A stretch of 64,000 nt of DNA from Rhabditoides inermis (lineage: Eukaryota; Nematoda; Chromadorea; Rhabditida; Rhabditidae), in contig CAWZYM010000079.1 of NCBI GenBank assembly GCA_963966185.1, positions 117,001-181,000 of the forward strand, in the 5' to 3' direction. Positions 35,801 to 50,341 of this stretch are shown here, piece by piece; the first letter of the stretch is position 1, and every line of letters starts with the position of its first letter. The position numbers were made by a program, and so were the translations under genes. Below the pieces are notes generated by a model that was not told the origin of the DNA, made no database searches, and saw only the letters and a list, made by a program, of their open reading frames with translations.

Positions 35801-38800
35801 TTCCCTCGTTTTCCTTATCTCCCTCTTTCTCTCTCTCTTTCTCCCATTTCTCTGTGATCAGAGGCGTGCGCTTCCGACCTCTTCAAAAACGAACCTGCCA
35901 CTAGTTTATTGGACGCGCGTGTTTTTTTTTCAAAGCTAAGCATCGGCACTCACGACCATATGATCTATACAAAACAGGCGAGCGACTCACTATCTGACCT
36001 CTCTGTATTCCCATCTCTCTCTCCCTCACAATCTCTATTTCCCTCTCTTTCCCTCTCCTTTCCTCCATCCCATTTCTCTGTGATAAAGGGTGTGAGCACC
36101 TTCGACATCTTCGAAAACGAACCTGCCACTTGTTTATTGGCCGCGCGTGTCTTTTTCGAAGCTAAGCATCGGCACTCACGACCATATGATCTATACAAAA
36201 CAGGCAAGCGACTCACTATCTGACCTCTCTGTATTCCCATCTCTCTCTCCCTCACAATCTCTATTTCCCTCTCTTTCCCTCTCCTTTCCTCCATCCCATT
36301 TCTCTGTGATATATGGTGTGAGCACCTTCGACATCTTCGAAAACGAACCTGCCACTAGTTTATTGGCCGCGCGTGTCTTTTTCGAAGCTAAGCATCGGCA
36401 CTCACGACCATATGATCTATACAAAACAGGCAAGCGACTCACTATCTGACCTCTCTGTATTCCCATCTCTCTCTCTCCCTCACAATCTCTATTTCCCTCT
36501 CATTCCCTCTTCTTCCCTCCATCCCATTTCTCTGTGATAAGAGGTGTGAGCACCTTCGACATCTTCGAAAACGAACCTGCCACTAGTTTATTGGCCGCGC
36601 GTGTCTTTTTCGAAGCTAAGCATCGGCACTCACGACTGTCTGATCTACACAAAACAGACCGGAAACACACTAGCTGACCTCTCTCTAGTTCCACATCTCT
36701 CTCTCTCTCTCTATTTCCCTCGTTTTCCTTATCTTCCTCTTTCTCTCTCTCTTTCTCCCATTTCTCTGTGATCAGAGGCGTGCGCTTCCGACCTCTTCAA
36801 AAACGAACCTGCCACTAGTTTATTGGACGCGCGTGTCTTTTTCAAAGCTAAGCATCGGCACTCACGACCATATGATCTATACAAAACAGGCGAGCGACTC
36901 ACTATCTGACCTCTCTGTATTCCCATCTCTCTCTCTCCCTCACAATCTCTATTTCCCTCTCTTTCCCTCTCCTTCCCTCCATCCCATTTCTCTGTGATAA
37001 GAGGTGTGAGCACCTTCGACATCTTCGAAAACGAACCTGCCACTAGTTTATTGGACGCGCGTGTCTTTTTCGAAGCTAAGCATCGGCACTCACGACTGTC
37101 TGATCTACACAAAACAGACCGGAAACACACTAGCTGACCTCTCTCTAGTTCCACATCTCTTTCTCTCTCTATTTCCCTCGTTTTCCTTATCTTCCTCTTT
37201 CTCTCTCTCTTTCTCCCATTTCTCTGTGATCAGAGGCGTGCGCTTCCGACCTCTTCAAAAACGAACCTGCCACTAGTTTATTGGACGCGCGTGTTTTTTC
37301 AAAGCTAAGCATCGGCACTCACGACTGTCTGATCTACACAAAACAGACCGGAAACACACTAGCTGACCTCTCTCTAGTTCCACATCTCTCTCTCTCTCTC
37401 TTTCTCTATTTCCCTCGTTTTCTCTATCTCCCTCTTTCTCTCTCTCTTTCTCCCATTTCTCTGTGATCAGAGGCGTGCGCTTCCGATCTCTTCGAAAACG
37501 AACCTGCCACTAGTTTATTGGACGCGCGTGTCTTTTTCGAAGCTAAGCATCGGCACTCACGACCATCTGATCTACACAAAACAGACCGGCAACACACTAG
37601 CTGAATTCTCTGTATTCCGATCTCTCTCTCCCTCGCTCTCTCTATTTTCCTCTCTCTCCCTCTCCTTCCCTCCATCCCATTTCTCTGTGATAAGTGGTGT
37701 GAGCACCTTCGACATCTTCGAAAACGAACCTGCCACTGTTTTATTGGCCGCGCCTGTCTTTTTCGAAGCTAAGCATCGGCACTCACGACCATATGATCTA
37801 TACAAAACAGGCGAGCGACTCACTATCTGACCTCTCTGTATTCCCATCTCTCTCTCTCCCTCACAATCTCTATTTCCCTCTCTTTCCCTCTCCTTCCCTC
37901 CATCTCATTTCTCTGTGATAAGAGGTGTGAGCACCTTCGACATCTTCGAAAACGAACCTGCCACTAGTTTATTGGACGCGCGTGTCTTTTTCGAAGCTAA
38001 GCATCGGCACTCACGACCATCTGATCTACACAAAACAGACCGGCAACACACTAGCTGACCTCTCTCTAGTTCCACATCTCTCTCTCTCTATTTCCCTCGT
38101 TTTCTCTATCTCCCTCTTTCTCTCTCTCTTTCTCCCATTTCTCTGTGATCAGAGGCGTGCGCTTCCGACCTCTTCAAAAACGAACCTGCCACTAGTTTAT
38201 TGGACGCGCGTGTCTTTTTCAAAGCTAAGCATCGGCACTCACGACCATATGATCTATACAAAACAGGCGAGCGACTCACTATCTGACCTCTCTGTATTCC
38301 CATCTCTCTCTCTCCCTCACAATCTCTATTTCCCTCTCTTTCCCTCTCCTTCCCTCCCTCCCATTTTTCTGTGATAAGAGGCGTGCGTTTCCGACATCTT
38401 CGAAAACGAACCTGCCACTAGTTTAATAGACCCGCTCGCTTTCGAAGCTACATAAGCTTCTGCACTCACGACTATCTCTACACAAAACAGACCGGAAACA
38501 CACTAGCTGACCTCTCTCTAGTTCCACATCTCTCTCTCTCTATTACCCTCGTTTTCTCTATCTCCCTCTTTCTCTCTCTCTGTCTCCCATTTCTCTGTGA
38601 TCAGAGGCGTGCGCTTCCGACCTCTTCGAAAACGAACCTGCCACTAGTTTATTGGACGCGCTTGTCTTTTTCGAAGCTAAGCATCGGCACTCACGACCAT
38701 CTGATCTACACAAAACAGACCGGCAACACACTAGCTGAATTCTCTGTATTCCCATCTCTCTCTCCCTCGCTCTCTCTATTTTCCTCTCTCTCCCTCTCCC

Positions 38801-41726
38801 TCCCTCCCATTTTTCTGTGATAAGAGGCGTGCGTTTCCGACATCTTCGAAAACGAACCTGCCACTAGTTTATTAGACCCGCGAAGTATCTCGCTTTCGAA
38901 GCTACATAAGCTTCTGCACTCACGACTATCTCTACACAAAACAGACCGGAAACACACTAGCTGACCTCTCTCTAGTTCCACATCTCTCTCTCTCTCTCTA
39001 TTACCCTCGTTTTCTCTATCTCCCTCTTTCTCTCTCTCTCTGTCTCCCATTTCTCTGTGATCAGAGGCGTGCGCTTCCGACCTCTTCGAAAACGAACCTG
39101 CCACTAGTTTATTGGACGCGCGTGTCTTTTTCGAAGCTAAGCATCGGCACTCACGACCATCTGATCTACACAAAACAGACCGGCAACACACTAGCTGAAT
39201 TCTCTGTATTCCCATCTCTCTCTCCCTCGCTCTCTCTATTTTCCTCTCTCTCCCTCTCCCTCCCTCCCATTTTTCTGTGATAAGAGGCGTGCGTTTCCGA
39301 CATCTTCGAAAACGAACCTGCCACTAGTTTATTAGACCCGCGAAGTATCTCGCTTTCGAAGCTACATAAGCTTCTGCACTCACGACTATCTCTACACAAA
39401 ACAGACCGGAAACACACTAGCTGACCTCTCTCTAGTTCCACATCTCTCTCTCTCTCTCTCTATTTCCCTCGTTTTCTCTATCTCCCTCTTTCTCTCTCTC
39501 TTTCTCCCATTTCTCTGTGATCAGAGGCGTGCGCTTCCGACCTCTTCAAAAACGAACCTGCCACTAGTTTATTGGACGTGCGTGTTTTTTCAAAGCTAAG
39601 CATCGGCACTCACGACCATATGATCTATACAAAACAGGCAAGCGACTCACTATCTGACCTCTCTGTGTTCCCATCTCTCTCTCCCTCACAATCTCTATTT
39701 CCCTCTCTTTCCCTCTCCTTCCCTCCATCCCATTTCTCTGTGATAAGAGGTGTGAGCACCTTCGACATCTTCAAAAACGGACCTGCCACTAGTTTATTGG
39801 ACGTGCGTGTTTTTTCAAAGCTAAGCATCGGCACTCACGACCATATGATCTATACAAAACAGGCAAGCGACTCACTATCTGACCTCTCTGTGTTCCCATC
39901 TCTCTCTCCCTCACAATCTCTATTTCCCTCTCTTTCCCTCTCCTTCCCTCCATCCCATTTCTCTGTGATAAGAGGTGTGAGCACCTTCGACATCTTCGAA
40001 AACGAACCTGCCACTAGTTTATTGGCCGCGCCTGTCTTTTTCGAAGCTAAGCATCGGCACTCACGACCATATGATCTATACAAAACAGGCAAGCGACTCA
40101 CTATCTGACCTCTCTGTATTCCCATCTCTCTCTCCCTCACAATCTCTATTTCCCTCTCTTTCCCTCTCCTTTCCTCCATCCCATTTCTCTGTGATAAAGG
40201 GTGTGAGCACCTTCGACATCTTCGAAAACGAACCTGCCACTAGTTTATTGGCCGCGCGTGTCTTTTTCGAAGCTAAGCATCGGCACTCACGACCATATGA
40301 TCTATACAAAACAGGCAAGCGACTCACTATCTGACCTCTCTGTATTCCCATCTCTCTCTCCCTCACAATCTCTATTTCCCTCTCTTTCCCTCTCCTTTCC
40401 TCCATCCCATTTCTCTGTGATAAAGGGTGTGAGCACCTTCGACATCTTCGAAAACGAACCTGCCACTGTTTTATTGGCCGCGCCTGTCTTTTTCGAAGCT
40501 AAGCATCGGCACTCACGACCATATGATCTATACAAAACAGGCAAGCGACTCACTATCTGACCTCTCTGTATTCCCATCTCTCTCTCTCCCTCACAATCTC
40601 TATTTCCCTCTCTTTCCCTCTCCTTCCCTCCATCCCATTTCTCTGTGATAAGAGGTGTGAGCACCTTCGACATCTTCGAAAACGAACCTGCCACTAGTTT
40701 ATTGGACGCGCGTGTCTTTTTCGAAGCTAAGCATCGGCACTCACGACCATCTGATCTACACAAAACAGACCGGCAACACACTAGCTGACCTCTCTCTAGT
40801 TCCACATCTCTCTCTCTCTCTCTCTATTTCCCTCGTTTTCTCTATCTCCCTCTTTCTCTCTCTCTTTCTCTCTCTCTTTCTCCCATTTCTCTGTGATCAG
40901 AGGCGTGCGCTTCCGACCTCTTCAAAAACGAACCTGCCACTAGTTTATTGGACGCGCGTGTCTTTTTCAAAGCTAAGCATCGGCACTCACGACCATATGA
41001 TCTATACAAAACAGGCGAGCGACTCACTATCTGACCTCTCTGTATTCCCATCTCTCTCTCTCCCTCACAATCTCTATTTCCCTCTCTTTCCCTCTCCTTC
41101 CCTCCCTCCCATTTTTCTGTGATAAGAGGCGTGCGTTTCCGACATCTTCGAAAACGAACCTGCCACTAGTTTAATAGACCCGCTCGCTTTCGAAGCTACA
41201 TAAGCTTCTGCACTCACGACTATCTCTACACAAAAGACCGGAAACACACTAGCTGACCTCTCTCTAGTTCCACATCTCTCTCTCTCTATTACCCTCGTTT
41301 TCTCTATCTCCCTCTTTCTCTCTCTCTGTCTCCCATTTCTCTGTGATCAGAGGCGTGCGCTTCCGACCTCTTCGAAAACGAACCTGCCACTAGTTTATTG
41401 GACGCGCGTGTCTTTTTCGAAGCTAAGCATCGCCACTCACGACCATCTGATCTACACAAAACAGACCGGCAACACACTAGCTGAATTCTCTGTATTCCCA
41501 TCTCTCTCTCCCTCGCTCTCTCTATTTTCCTCTCTCTCCCTCTCCCTCCCTCCCATTTTTCTGTGATAAGAGGCGTGCGTTTCCGACATCTTCGAAAACG
41601 AACCTGCCACTAGTTTATTAGACCCGCGAAGTATCTCGCTTTCGAAGCTACATAAGCTTCTGCACTCACGACTATCTCTACACAAAACAGACCGGAAACA
41701 CACTAGCTGACCTCTCTCTAGTTCCA

Positions 41727-41768
<42 letters not shown>

Positions 41769-42206
41769 CCTCGTTTTCTCTATCTCCCTCTTTCTCTCTC
41801 TCTCTCTGTCTCCCATTTCTCTGTGATCAGAGGCGTGCGCTTCCGACCTCTTCGAAAACGAACCTGCCACTAGTTTATTGGACGCGCGTGTCTTTTTCGA
41901 AGCTAAGCATCGGCACTCACGACCATCTGATCTACACAAAACAGACCGGCAACACACTAGCTGAATTCTCTGTATTCCCATCTCTCTCTCCCTCGCTCTC
42001 TCTATTTTCCTCTCTCTCCCTCTCCCTCCCTCCCATTTTTCTGTGATAAGAGGCGTGCGTTTCCGACATCTTCGAAAACGAACCTGCCACTAGTTTATTA
42101 GACCCGCGAAGTATCTCGCTTTCGAAGCTACATAAGCTTCTGCACTCACGACTATCTCTACACAAAACAGACCGGAAACACACTAGCTGACCTCTCTCTA
42201 GTTCCA

Positions 42207-42248
<42 letters not shown>

Positions 42249-42684
42249 CCTCGTTTTCTCTATCTCCCTCTTTCTCTCTCTCTCTGTCTCCCATTTCTCT
42301 GTGATCAGAGGCGTGCGCTTCCGACCTCTTCGAAAACGAACCTGCCACTAGTTTATTGGACGCGCGTGTCTTTTTCGAAGCTAAGCATCGGCACTCACGA
42401 CCATCTGATCTACACAAAACAGACCGGCAACACACTAGCTGAATTCTCTGTATTCCCATCTCTCTCTCCCTCGCTCTCTCTATTTTCCTCTCTCTCCCTC
42501 TCCCTCCCTCCCATTTTTCTGTGATAAGAGGCGTGCGTTTCCGACATCTTCGAAAACGAACCTGCCACTAGTTTATTAGACCCGCGAAGTATCTCGCTTT
42601 CGAAGCTACATAAGCTTCTGCACTCACGACTATCTCTACACAAAACAGACCGGAAACACACTAGCTGACCTCTCTCTAGTTCCA

Positions 42685-42723
<39 letters not shown>

Positions 42724-45700
42724 TTCCCTCGTTTTCTCTATCTCCCTCTTTCTCTCTCTCTTTCTCCCATTTCTCTGTGATCAGAGGCGTGCGCTTCCGA
42801 CCTCTTCAAAAACGAACCTGCCACTAGTTTATTGGACGTGCGTGTTTTTTCAAAGCTAAGCATCGGCACTCACGACCATATGATCTATACAAAACAGGCA
42901 AGCGACTCACTATCTGACCTCTCTGTGTTCCCATCTCTCTCTCTCACAATCTCTATTTCCCTCTCTTTCCCTCTCCTTCCCTCCATCCCATTTCTCTGTG
43001 ATAAGAGGTGTGAGCACCTTCGACATCTTCGAAAACGAACCTGCCACTAGTTTATTGGCCGCGCCTGTCTTTTTCGAAGCTAAGCATCGGCACTCACGAC
43101 CATATGATCTATACAAAACAGGCAAGCGACTCACTATCTGACCTCTCTGTATTCCCATCTCTCTCCCTCACAATCTCTATTTCCCTCTCTTTCCCTCTCC
43201 TTTCCTCCATCCCATTTCTCTGTGATAAAGGGTGTGAGCACCTTCGACATCTTCGAAAACGAACCTGCCACTAGTTTATTGGCCGCGCGTGTCTTTTTCG
43301 AAGCTAAGCATCGGCACTCACGACCATATGATCTATACAAAACAGGCAAGCGACTCACTATCTGACCTCTCTGTATTCCCATCTCTCTCTCCCTCACAAT
43401 CTCTATTTCCCTCTCTTTCCCTCTCCTTTCCTCCATCCCATTTCTCTGTGATAAAGGGTGTGAGCACCTTCGACATCTTCGAAAACGAACCTGCCACTAG
43501 TTTATTGGCCGCGCGTGTCTTTTTCGAAGCTAAGCATCGGCACTCACGACCATATGATCTATACAAAACAGGCAAGCGACTCACTATCTGACCTCTCTGT
43601 ATTCCCATCTCTCTCTCTCCCTCACAATCTCTATTTCCCTCTCATTCCCTCTTCTTCCCTCCATCCCATTTCTCTGTGATAAGAGGTGTGAGCACCTTCG
43701 ACATCTTCGAAAACGAACCTGCCACTAGTTTATTGGCCGCGCGTGTATTTTTCGAAGCTAAGCATCGGCACTCACGACCATATGATCTATACAAAACAGG
43801 CGAGCGACTCACTATCTGACCTCTCTGTATTCCCATCTCTCTCTCTCTCCCTCCAATCTCTATTTCCCTCTCATTCCCTCTTCTTCCCTCCATCCCATTT
43901 CCTTGTGATAAGAGGTGTGAGCACCTTCGACATCTTCGAAAACGAACCTGCCACTAGTTTATTGAACGCGCGTGTCTTTTTCGAAGCTAAGCATCGGCAC
44001 TCACGACTGTCTGATCTACACAAAACAGACCGGAAACACACTAGCTGACCTCTCTCTAGTTCCACATCTCTCTCTCTCTATTTCCCTCGTTTTCCTTATC
44101 TTCCTCTTTCTCTCTCTCTTTCTCCCATTTCTCTGTGATCAGAGGCGTGCGCTTCCGACCTCTTCAAAAACGAACCTGCCACTAGTTTATTGGACGCGCG
44201 TGTCTTTTTCAAGCTAAGCATCGGCACTCACGACTGTCTGATCTACACAAAACAGACCGGAAACACACTAGCTGACCTCTCTCTAGTTCCACATCTCTCT
44301 CTCTCTCTATTTCCCTCGTTTTCCTTATCTCCCTCTTTCTCTCTCTCTCTTTCTCCCATTTCTCTGTGATCAGAGGCGTGCGCTTCCGACCTCTTCAAAA
44401 ACGAACCTGCCACTAGTTTATTGGACGCGCGTGTTTTTTTTTTCAAAGCTAAGCATCGGCACTCACGACCATATGATCTATACAAAACAGGCGAGCGACT
44501 CACTATCTGACCTCTCTGTATTCCCATCTCTCTCTCCCTCACAATCTCTATTTCCCTCTCTTTCCCTCTCCTTCCCTCCATCCCATTTCTCTGTGATAAG
44601 AGGTGTGAGCACCTTCGACATCTTCGAAAACGAACCTGCCACTAGTTTATTGGACGCGCGTGTCTTTTTCGAAGCTAAGCATCGGCACTCACGACTGTCT
44701 GATCTACACAAAACAGACCGGAAACACACTAGCTGACCTCTCTCTAGTTCCACATCTCTTTCTCTCTCTATTTCCCTCGTTTTCCTTATCTTCCTCTTTC
44801 TCTCTCTCTTTCTCCCATTTCTCTGTGATCAGAGGCGTGCGCTTCCGACCTCTTCAAAAACGAACCTGCCACTAGTTGATTGGACGCGCGTGTCTTTTTC
44901 AAAGCTAAGCATCGGCACTCACGACCATATGATCTATACAAAACAGGCGAGCGACTCACTATCTGACCTCTCTGTATTCCCATCTCTCTGTCTCCCTCAC
45001 AATCTCTATTTCCCTCTCTTTCCCTCTCCTTCCCTCCATCCCATTTCTCTGTGATAAGAGGTGTGAGCACCTTCGACATCTTCGAAAACGAACCTGCCAC
45101 TAGTTTATTGAACGCGCGTGTCTTTTTCGAAGCTAAGCATCGGCACTCACGACCATCTGATCTACACAAAACAGACCGGCAACATACTAGCTGAATCCTC
45201 TGTATTCCCATCTCTCTCTCCCTCGCTCTCTCTATTGTCCTCTCTCTCCCTCTCCCTCCCTCCCATTTTTCTGTGATAAGAGGCGTGCGTTTCCGACATC
45301 TTTGAAAACGAACCTGCCACTAGTTTATTAGACCCGCGAAGTATCTCGCTTTCGAAGCTACATAAGCTTCTGCACTCACGACTATCTCTACACAAAACAG
45401 ACCGGAAACACACTAGCTGACCTCTCTCTAGTTCCACATCTCTCTCTCTCTCTCTATTTCCCTCGTTTTCTCTATCTCCCTCTTTCTCTCTCTCTTTTTC
45501 CCATTTCTCTGTGATCAGAGGCGTGCGCTTCCGACCTCTTCAAAAACGAACCTGCCACTAGTTTATTGGACGCGCGTGTCTTTTTCGAAGCTAAGCATCG
45601 GCACTCACGACTGTCTGATCTACACAAAACAGACCGGAAACACACTAGCTGACCTCTCTCTAGTTCCACATCTCTCTCTCTCTCTCTTTCTCTATTTCCC

Positions 45701-46827
45701 TCGTTTTCTCTATCTCCCTCTTTCTCTCTCTCTTTCTCTCCCATTTCTCTGTGATCAGAGGCGTGCGCTTCCGACCTCTTCGAAAACGAACCTGCCACTA
45801 GTTTATTGGACGCGCGTGTCTTTTTCGAAGCTAAGCATCGGCACTCACGACCATCTGATCTACACAAAACAGACCGGCAACACACTAGCTGAATTCTCTG
45901 TATTCCCATCTCTCTCTCCCTCGCTCTCTCTATTTTCCTCTCTCTCCCTCTCCCTCCCTCCTATTTTTCTGTGATAAAAGGCGGGCGTTTCCGACATCTT
46001 CGAAAACGAACCTGCCACTAGTTTATTAGACCCGCGAAGTATCTCGCTTTCGAAGCTACATAAGCTTCTGCACTCACGACTATTTCTACACAAAACAGAC
46101 CGGAAACACACTAGCTGACCTCTCTCTAGTTCCACATCTCTCTCTCTCTCTCTCTCTCTCTATTTCCCTCGTTTTCTCTATCTCCCTCTTTCTCTCTCTC
46201 TTTCTGCCATTTCTCTGTGATCAGAGGCGTGCGCTTCCGACCTCTTCAAAAACGAACCTGCCACTAGTTTATTGGACGCGCGTGTTTTTTCAAAGCTAAG
46301 CATCGGCACTCACGACCATATGATCTATACAAAACAGGCAAGTGACTCACTATCTGACCTCTCTGTATTCCCATCTCTCTCTCCCTCACAATCTCTATTT
46401 CCCTCTCTTTCCCTCTCCTTCCCTCCATCCCATTTCTCTGTGATAAGAGGTGTGAGCACCTTCGACATCTTCGAAAACGAACCTGCCACTATTTTATTGG
46501 CCGCGCCTGTCTTTTTCGAAGCTAAGCATCGGCACTCACGACCATATGATCTATACAAAACAGGCAAGCGACTCACTATCTGACCTCTCTGTATTCCCAT
46601 CTCTCTCTCTCCCTCACAATCTCTATTTCCCTCTCTTTCCCTCTCCTTCCCTCCATCCCATTTCTCTGTGATAGGAGGTGTGAGCACCTTCGACATCTTC
46701 GAAAACGAACCTGCCACTAGTTTATTGGACGCGCGTGTCTTTTTCGAAGCTAAGCATCGGCACTCACGACTGTCTGATCTACACAAAACAGACCGGAAAC
46801 ACACTAGCTGACCTCTCTCTAGTTCCA

Positions 46828-46860
<33 letters not shown>

Positions 46861-49800
46861 TTCCCTCGTTTTCCTTATCTCCCTCTTTCTCTCTCTCTTT
46901 CTCCCATTTCTCTGTGATCAGAGGCGTGCGCTTCCGACCTCTTCAAAAACGAACCTGCCACTAGTTTATTGGACGCGCGTGTCTTTTTCGAAGCTAAGCA
47001 TCGGCACTCACGACTGTCTGATCTACACAAAACAGACCGGAAACACACTAGCTGACCTCTCTCTAGTTCCACATCTCTTTCTCTCTCTATTTCCCTCGTT
47101 TTCCTTATCTTCCTCTTTCTCTCTCTCTTTCTCCCATTTCTCTGTGATCAGAGGCGTGCGCTTCCGACCTCTTCAAAAACGAACCTGCCACTAGTTTATT
47201 GGACGCGCGTGTCTTTTTCAAAGCTAAGCATCGGCACTCACGACCATATGATCTATACAAAACAGGCGAGCGACTCACTATCTGACCTCTCTGTATTCCC
47301 ATCTCTCTCTCTCCCTCACAATCTCTATTTCCCTCTCTTTCCCTCTCCTTCCCTCCATCCCATTTCTCTGTGATAAGAGGTGTGAGCACCTTCGACATCT
47401 TCGAAAACGAACCTGCCACTAGTTTATTGGACGCGCGTGTCTTTTTCGAAGCTAAGCATCGGCACTCACGACTGTCTGATCTACACAAAACAGACCGGAA
47501 ACACACTAGCTGACCTCTCTCTAGTTCCACATCTCTTTCTCTCTCTATTTCCCTCGTTTTCCTTATCTTCCTCTTTCTCTCTCTCTTTCTCCCATTTCTC
47601 TGTGATCAGAGGCGTGCGCTTCCGACCTCTTCAAAAACGAACCTGCCACTAGTTTATTGGACGCGCGTGTCTTTTTCAAAGCTAAGCATCGGCACTCACG
47701 ACCATATGATCTATACAAAACAGGCGAGCGACTCACTATCTGACCTCTCTGTATTCCCATCTCTCTCTCTCTCCCTCACAATCTCTATTTCCCTCTCATT
47801 CCCTCTTCTTCCCTCCATCCCATTTCCTTGTGATAAGAGGTGTGAGCACCTTCGACATCTTCGAAAACGAACCTGCCACTAGTTTATTGAACGCGCGTGT
47901 CTTTTTCGAAGCTAAGCATCGGCACTCACGACTGTCTGATCTACACAAAACAGACCGGAAACACACTAGCTGACCTCTCTCTAGTTCCACATCTCTCTCT
48001 CTCTATTTCCCTCGTTTTCCTTATCTTCCTCTTTCTCTCTCTCTTTCTCCCATTTCTCTGTGATCAGAGGCGTGCGCTTCCGACCTCTTCAAAAACGAAC
48101 CTGCCACTAGTTTATTGGACGCGCGTGTCTTTTTCAAAGCTAAGCATCGGCACTCACGACCATATGATCTATACAAAACAGGCGAGCGACTCACTATCTG
48201 ACCTCTCTGTATTCCCATCTCTCTCTCTCTCCCTCACAATCTCTATTTCCCTCTCTTTCCCTCTCCTTCCCTCCCTCCCATTTTTCTGTGATAAGAGGCG
48301 TGCGTTTCCGACATCTTCGAAAACGAACCTGCCACTAGTTTAATAGACCCGCGAAGTATCTCGCTTTCGAAGCTACATAAGCTTCTGCACTCACGACTAT
48401 CTCTACACAAAACAGACCGGAAACACACTAGCTGACCTCTCTCTAGTTCCACATCTCTCTCTCTCTCTCTCTATTACCCTCGTTTTCTCTATCTCCCTCT
48501 TTCTCTCTCTCTGTCTCCCATTTCTCTGTGATCAGAGGCGTGCGCTTCCGACCTCTTCGAAAACGAACCTGCCACTAGTTTATTGGACGCGCGTGTCTTT
48601 TTCGAAGCTAAGCATCGGCACTCACGACCATCTGATCTACACAAAACAGACCGGCAACACACTAGCTGAATTCTCTGTATTCCCATCTCTCTCTCCCTCG
48701 CTCTCTCTATTTTCCTCTCTCTCCCTCTCCCTCCCTCCCATTTTTCTGTGATAAGAGGCGTGCGTTTCCGACATCTTCGAAAACGAACCTGCCACTAGTT
48801 TATTAGACCCGCGAAGTATCTCGCTTTCGAAGCTACATAAGCTTCTGCACTCACGACTATCTCTACACAAAACAGACCGGAAACACACTAGCTGACCTCT
48901 TTCTAGTTCCACATCTCTCTCTCTCTCTCTATTACCCTCGTTTCCTCTATCTCCCTCTTTCTCTCTCTCTGTCTCCCATTTCTCTGTGATCAGAGGCGTG
49001 CGCTTCCGACCTCTTCGAAAACGAACCTGCCACTAGTTTATTGGACGCGCGTGTCTTTTTCGAAGCTAAGCATCGGCACTCACGACCATCTGATCTACAC
49101 AAAACAGGCGAGCGACTCACTATCTGACCTCTCTGTATTCCCATCTCTCTCTCTCCCTCACAATCTCTATTTCCCTCTCATTCCCTCTTCTTCCCTCCAT
49201 CCCATTTCCTTGTGATAAGAGGTGTGAGCACCTTCGACATCTTCGAAAACGAACCTGCCACTAGTTTATTGAACGCGCGTGTCTTTTTCGAAGCTAAGCA
49301 TCGGCACTCACGACTGTCTGATCTACACAAAACAGACCGGAAACACACTAGCTGACCTCTCTCTAGTTCCACATCTCTCTCTCTCTATTTCCCTCGTTTT
49401 CCTTATCTTCCTCTTTCTCTCTCTGTTTCTCCCATTTCTCTGTGATCAGAGGCGTGCGCTTCCGACCTCTTCAAAAACGAACCTGCCACTAGTTTATTGG
49501 ACGCGCGTGTCTTTTTCAAAGCTAAGCATCGGCACTCACGACCATATGATCTATACAAAACAGGCGAGCGACTCACTATCTGACCTCTCTGTATTCCCAT
49601 CTCTCTCTCTCCCTCACAATCTCTATTTCCCTCTCTTTCCCTCTCCTTCCCTCCATCCCATTTCTCTGTGATAAGAGGTGTGAGCACCTTCGACATCTTC
49701 GAAAACGAACCTGCCACTAGTTTATTGGACGCGCGTGTCTTTTTCGAAGCTAAGCATCGGCACTCACGACTGTCTGATCTACACAAAACAGACCGGAAAC

Positions 49801-50341
49801 ACACTAGCTGACCTCTCTCTAGTTCCACATCTCTCTCTCTCTCTCTCTCTCTCTATTTCCCTCGTTTTCCTTATCTCCCTCTTTCTCTCTCTCTTTCTCC
49901 CATTTCTCTGTGATCAGAGGCGTGCGCTTCCGACCTCTTCAAAAACGAACCTGCCACTAGTTTATTGGACGCGCGTGTCTTTTTCAAAGCTAAGCATCGG
50001 CACTCACGACCATATGATCTATACAAAACAGGCAAGCGACTCACTATCTGACCTCTCTGTATTCCCATATCTCTCTCTCTCTCCCTCACAATCTCTATTT
50101 CCCGCTCTTTCCCTTTCCCTCCCTCCATCCCATTTCTCTGTGATAAAGAGAGTGTGAGCACCTTCGACATCTTCGAAAACGAACCTGCCACTAGTTTAAG
50201 TATTAGACGCGCGTGTATCTCACTTTCTAAGCTAAGCATCGGCACTCACGACCATCTGATCTACACAAAACATCAACACACTAGCTGACTTCTCTCTACT
50301 CCTACATCTCTCTCTTTCTCCCTCGCCCGCTCTCTCTATCC
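24465..50341 (+). repeat. Satellite block B5: ~26 kb without a spacer
   Basis: This is the longest uninterrupted block, roughly 110 units in one orientation. Parts at 31-37 kb and 39-44 kb are dominated by type I units with 226-228-bp spacing. Elsewhere types II and III alternate. Recognisable duplications include 2304 bp (27234-28660 against 29538-30964), 1136 bp (33185-33803 against 34321-34939), dimers of about 480 bp (41452, 41932, 42410), and a long-range match of about 25.6-28.2 kb with about 44.8-46.8 kb in which the second copy lacks 709 bp. Long (CT)n runs lie at about 41730-41765 and 42210-42245. No gene is supported. Confidence 0.93.
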
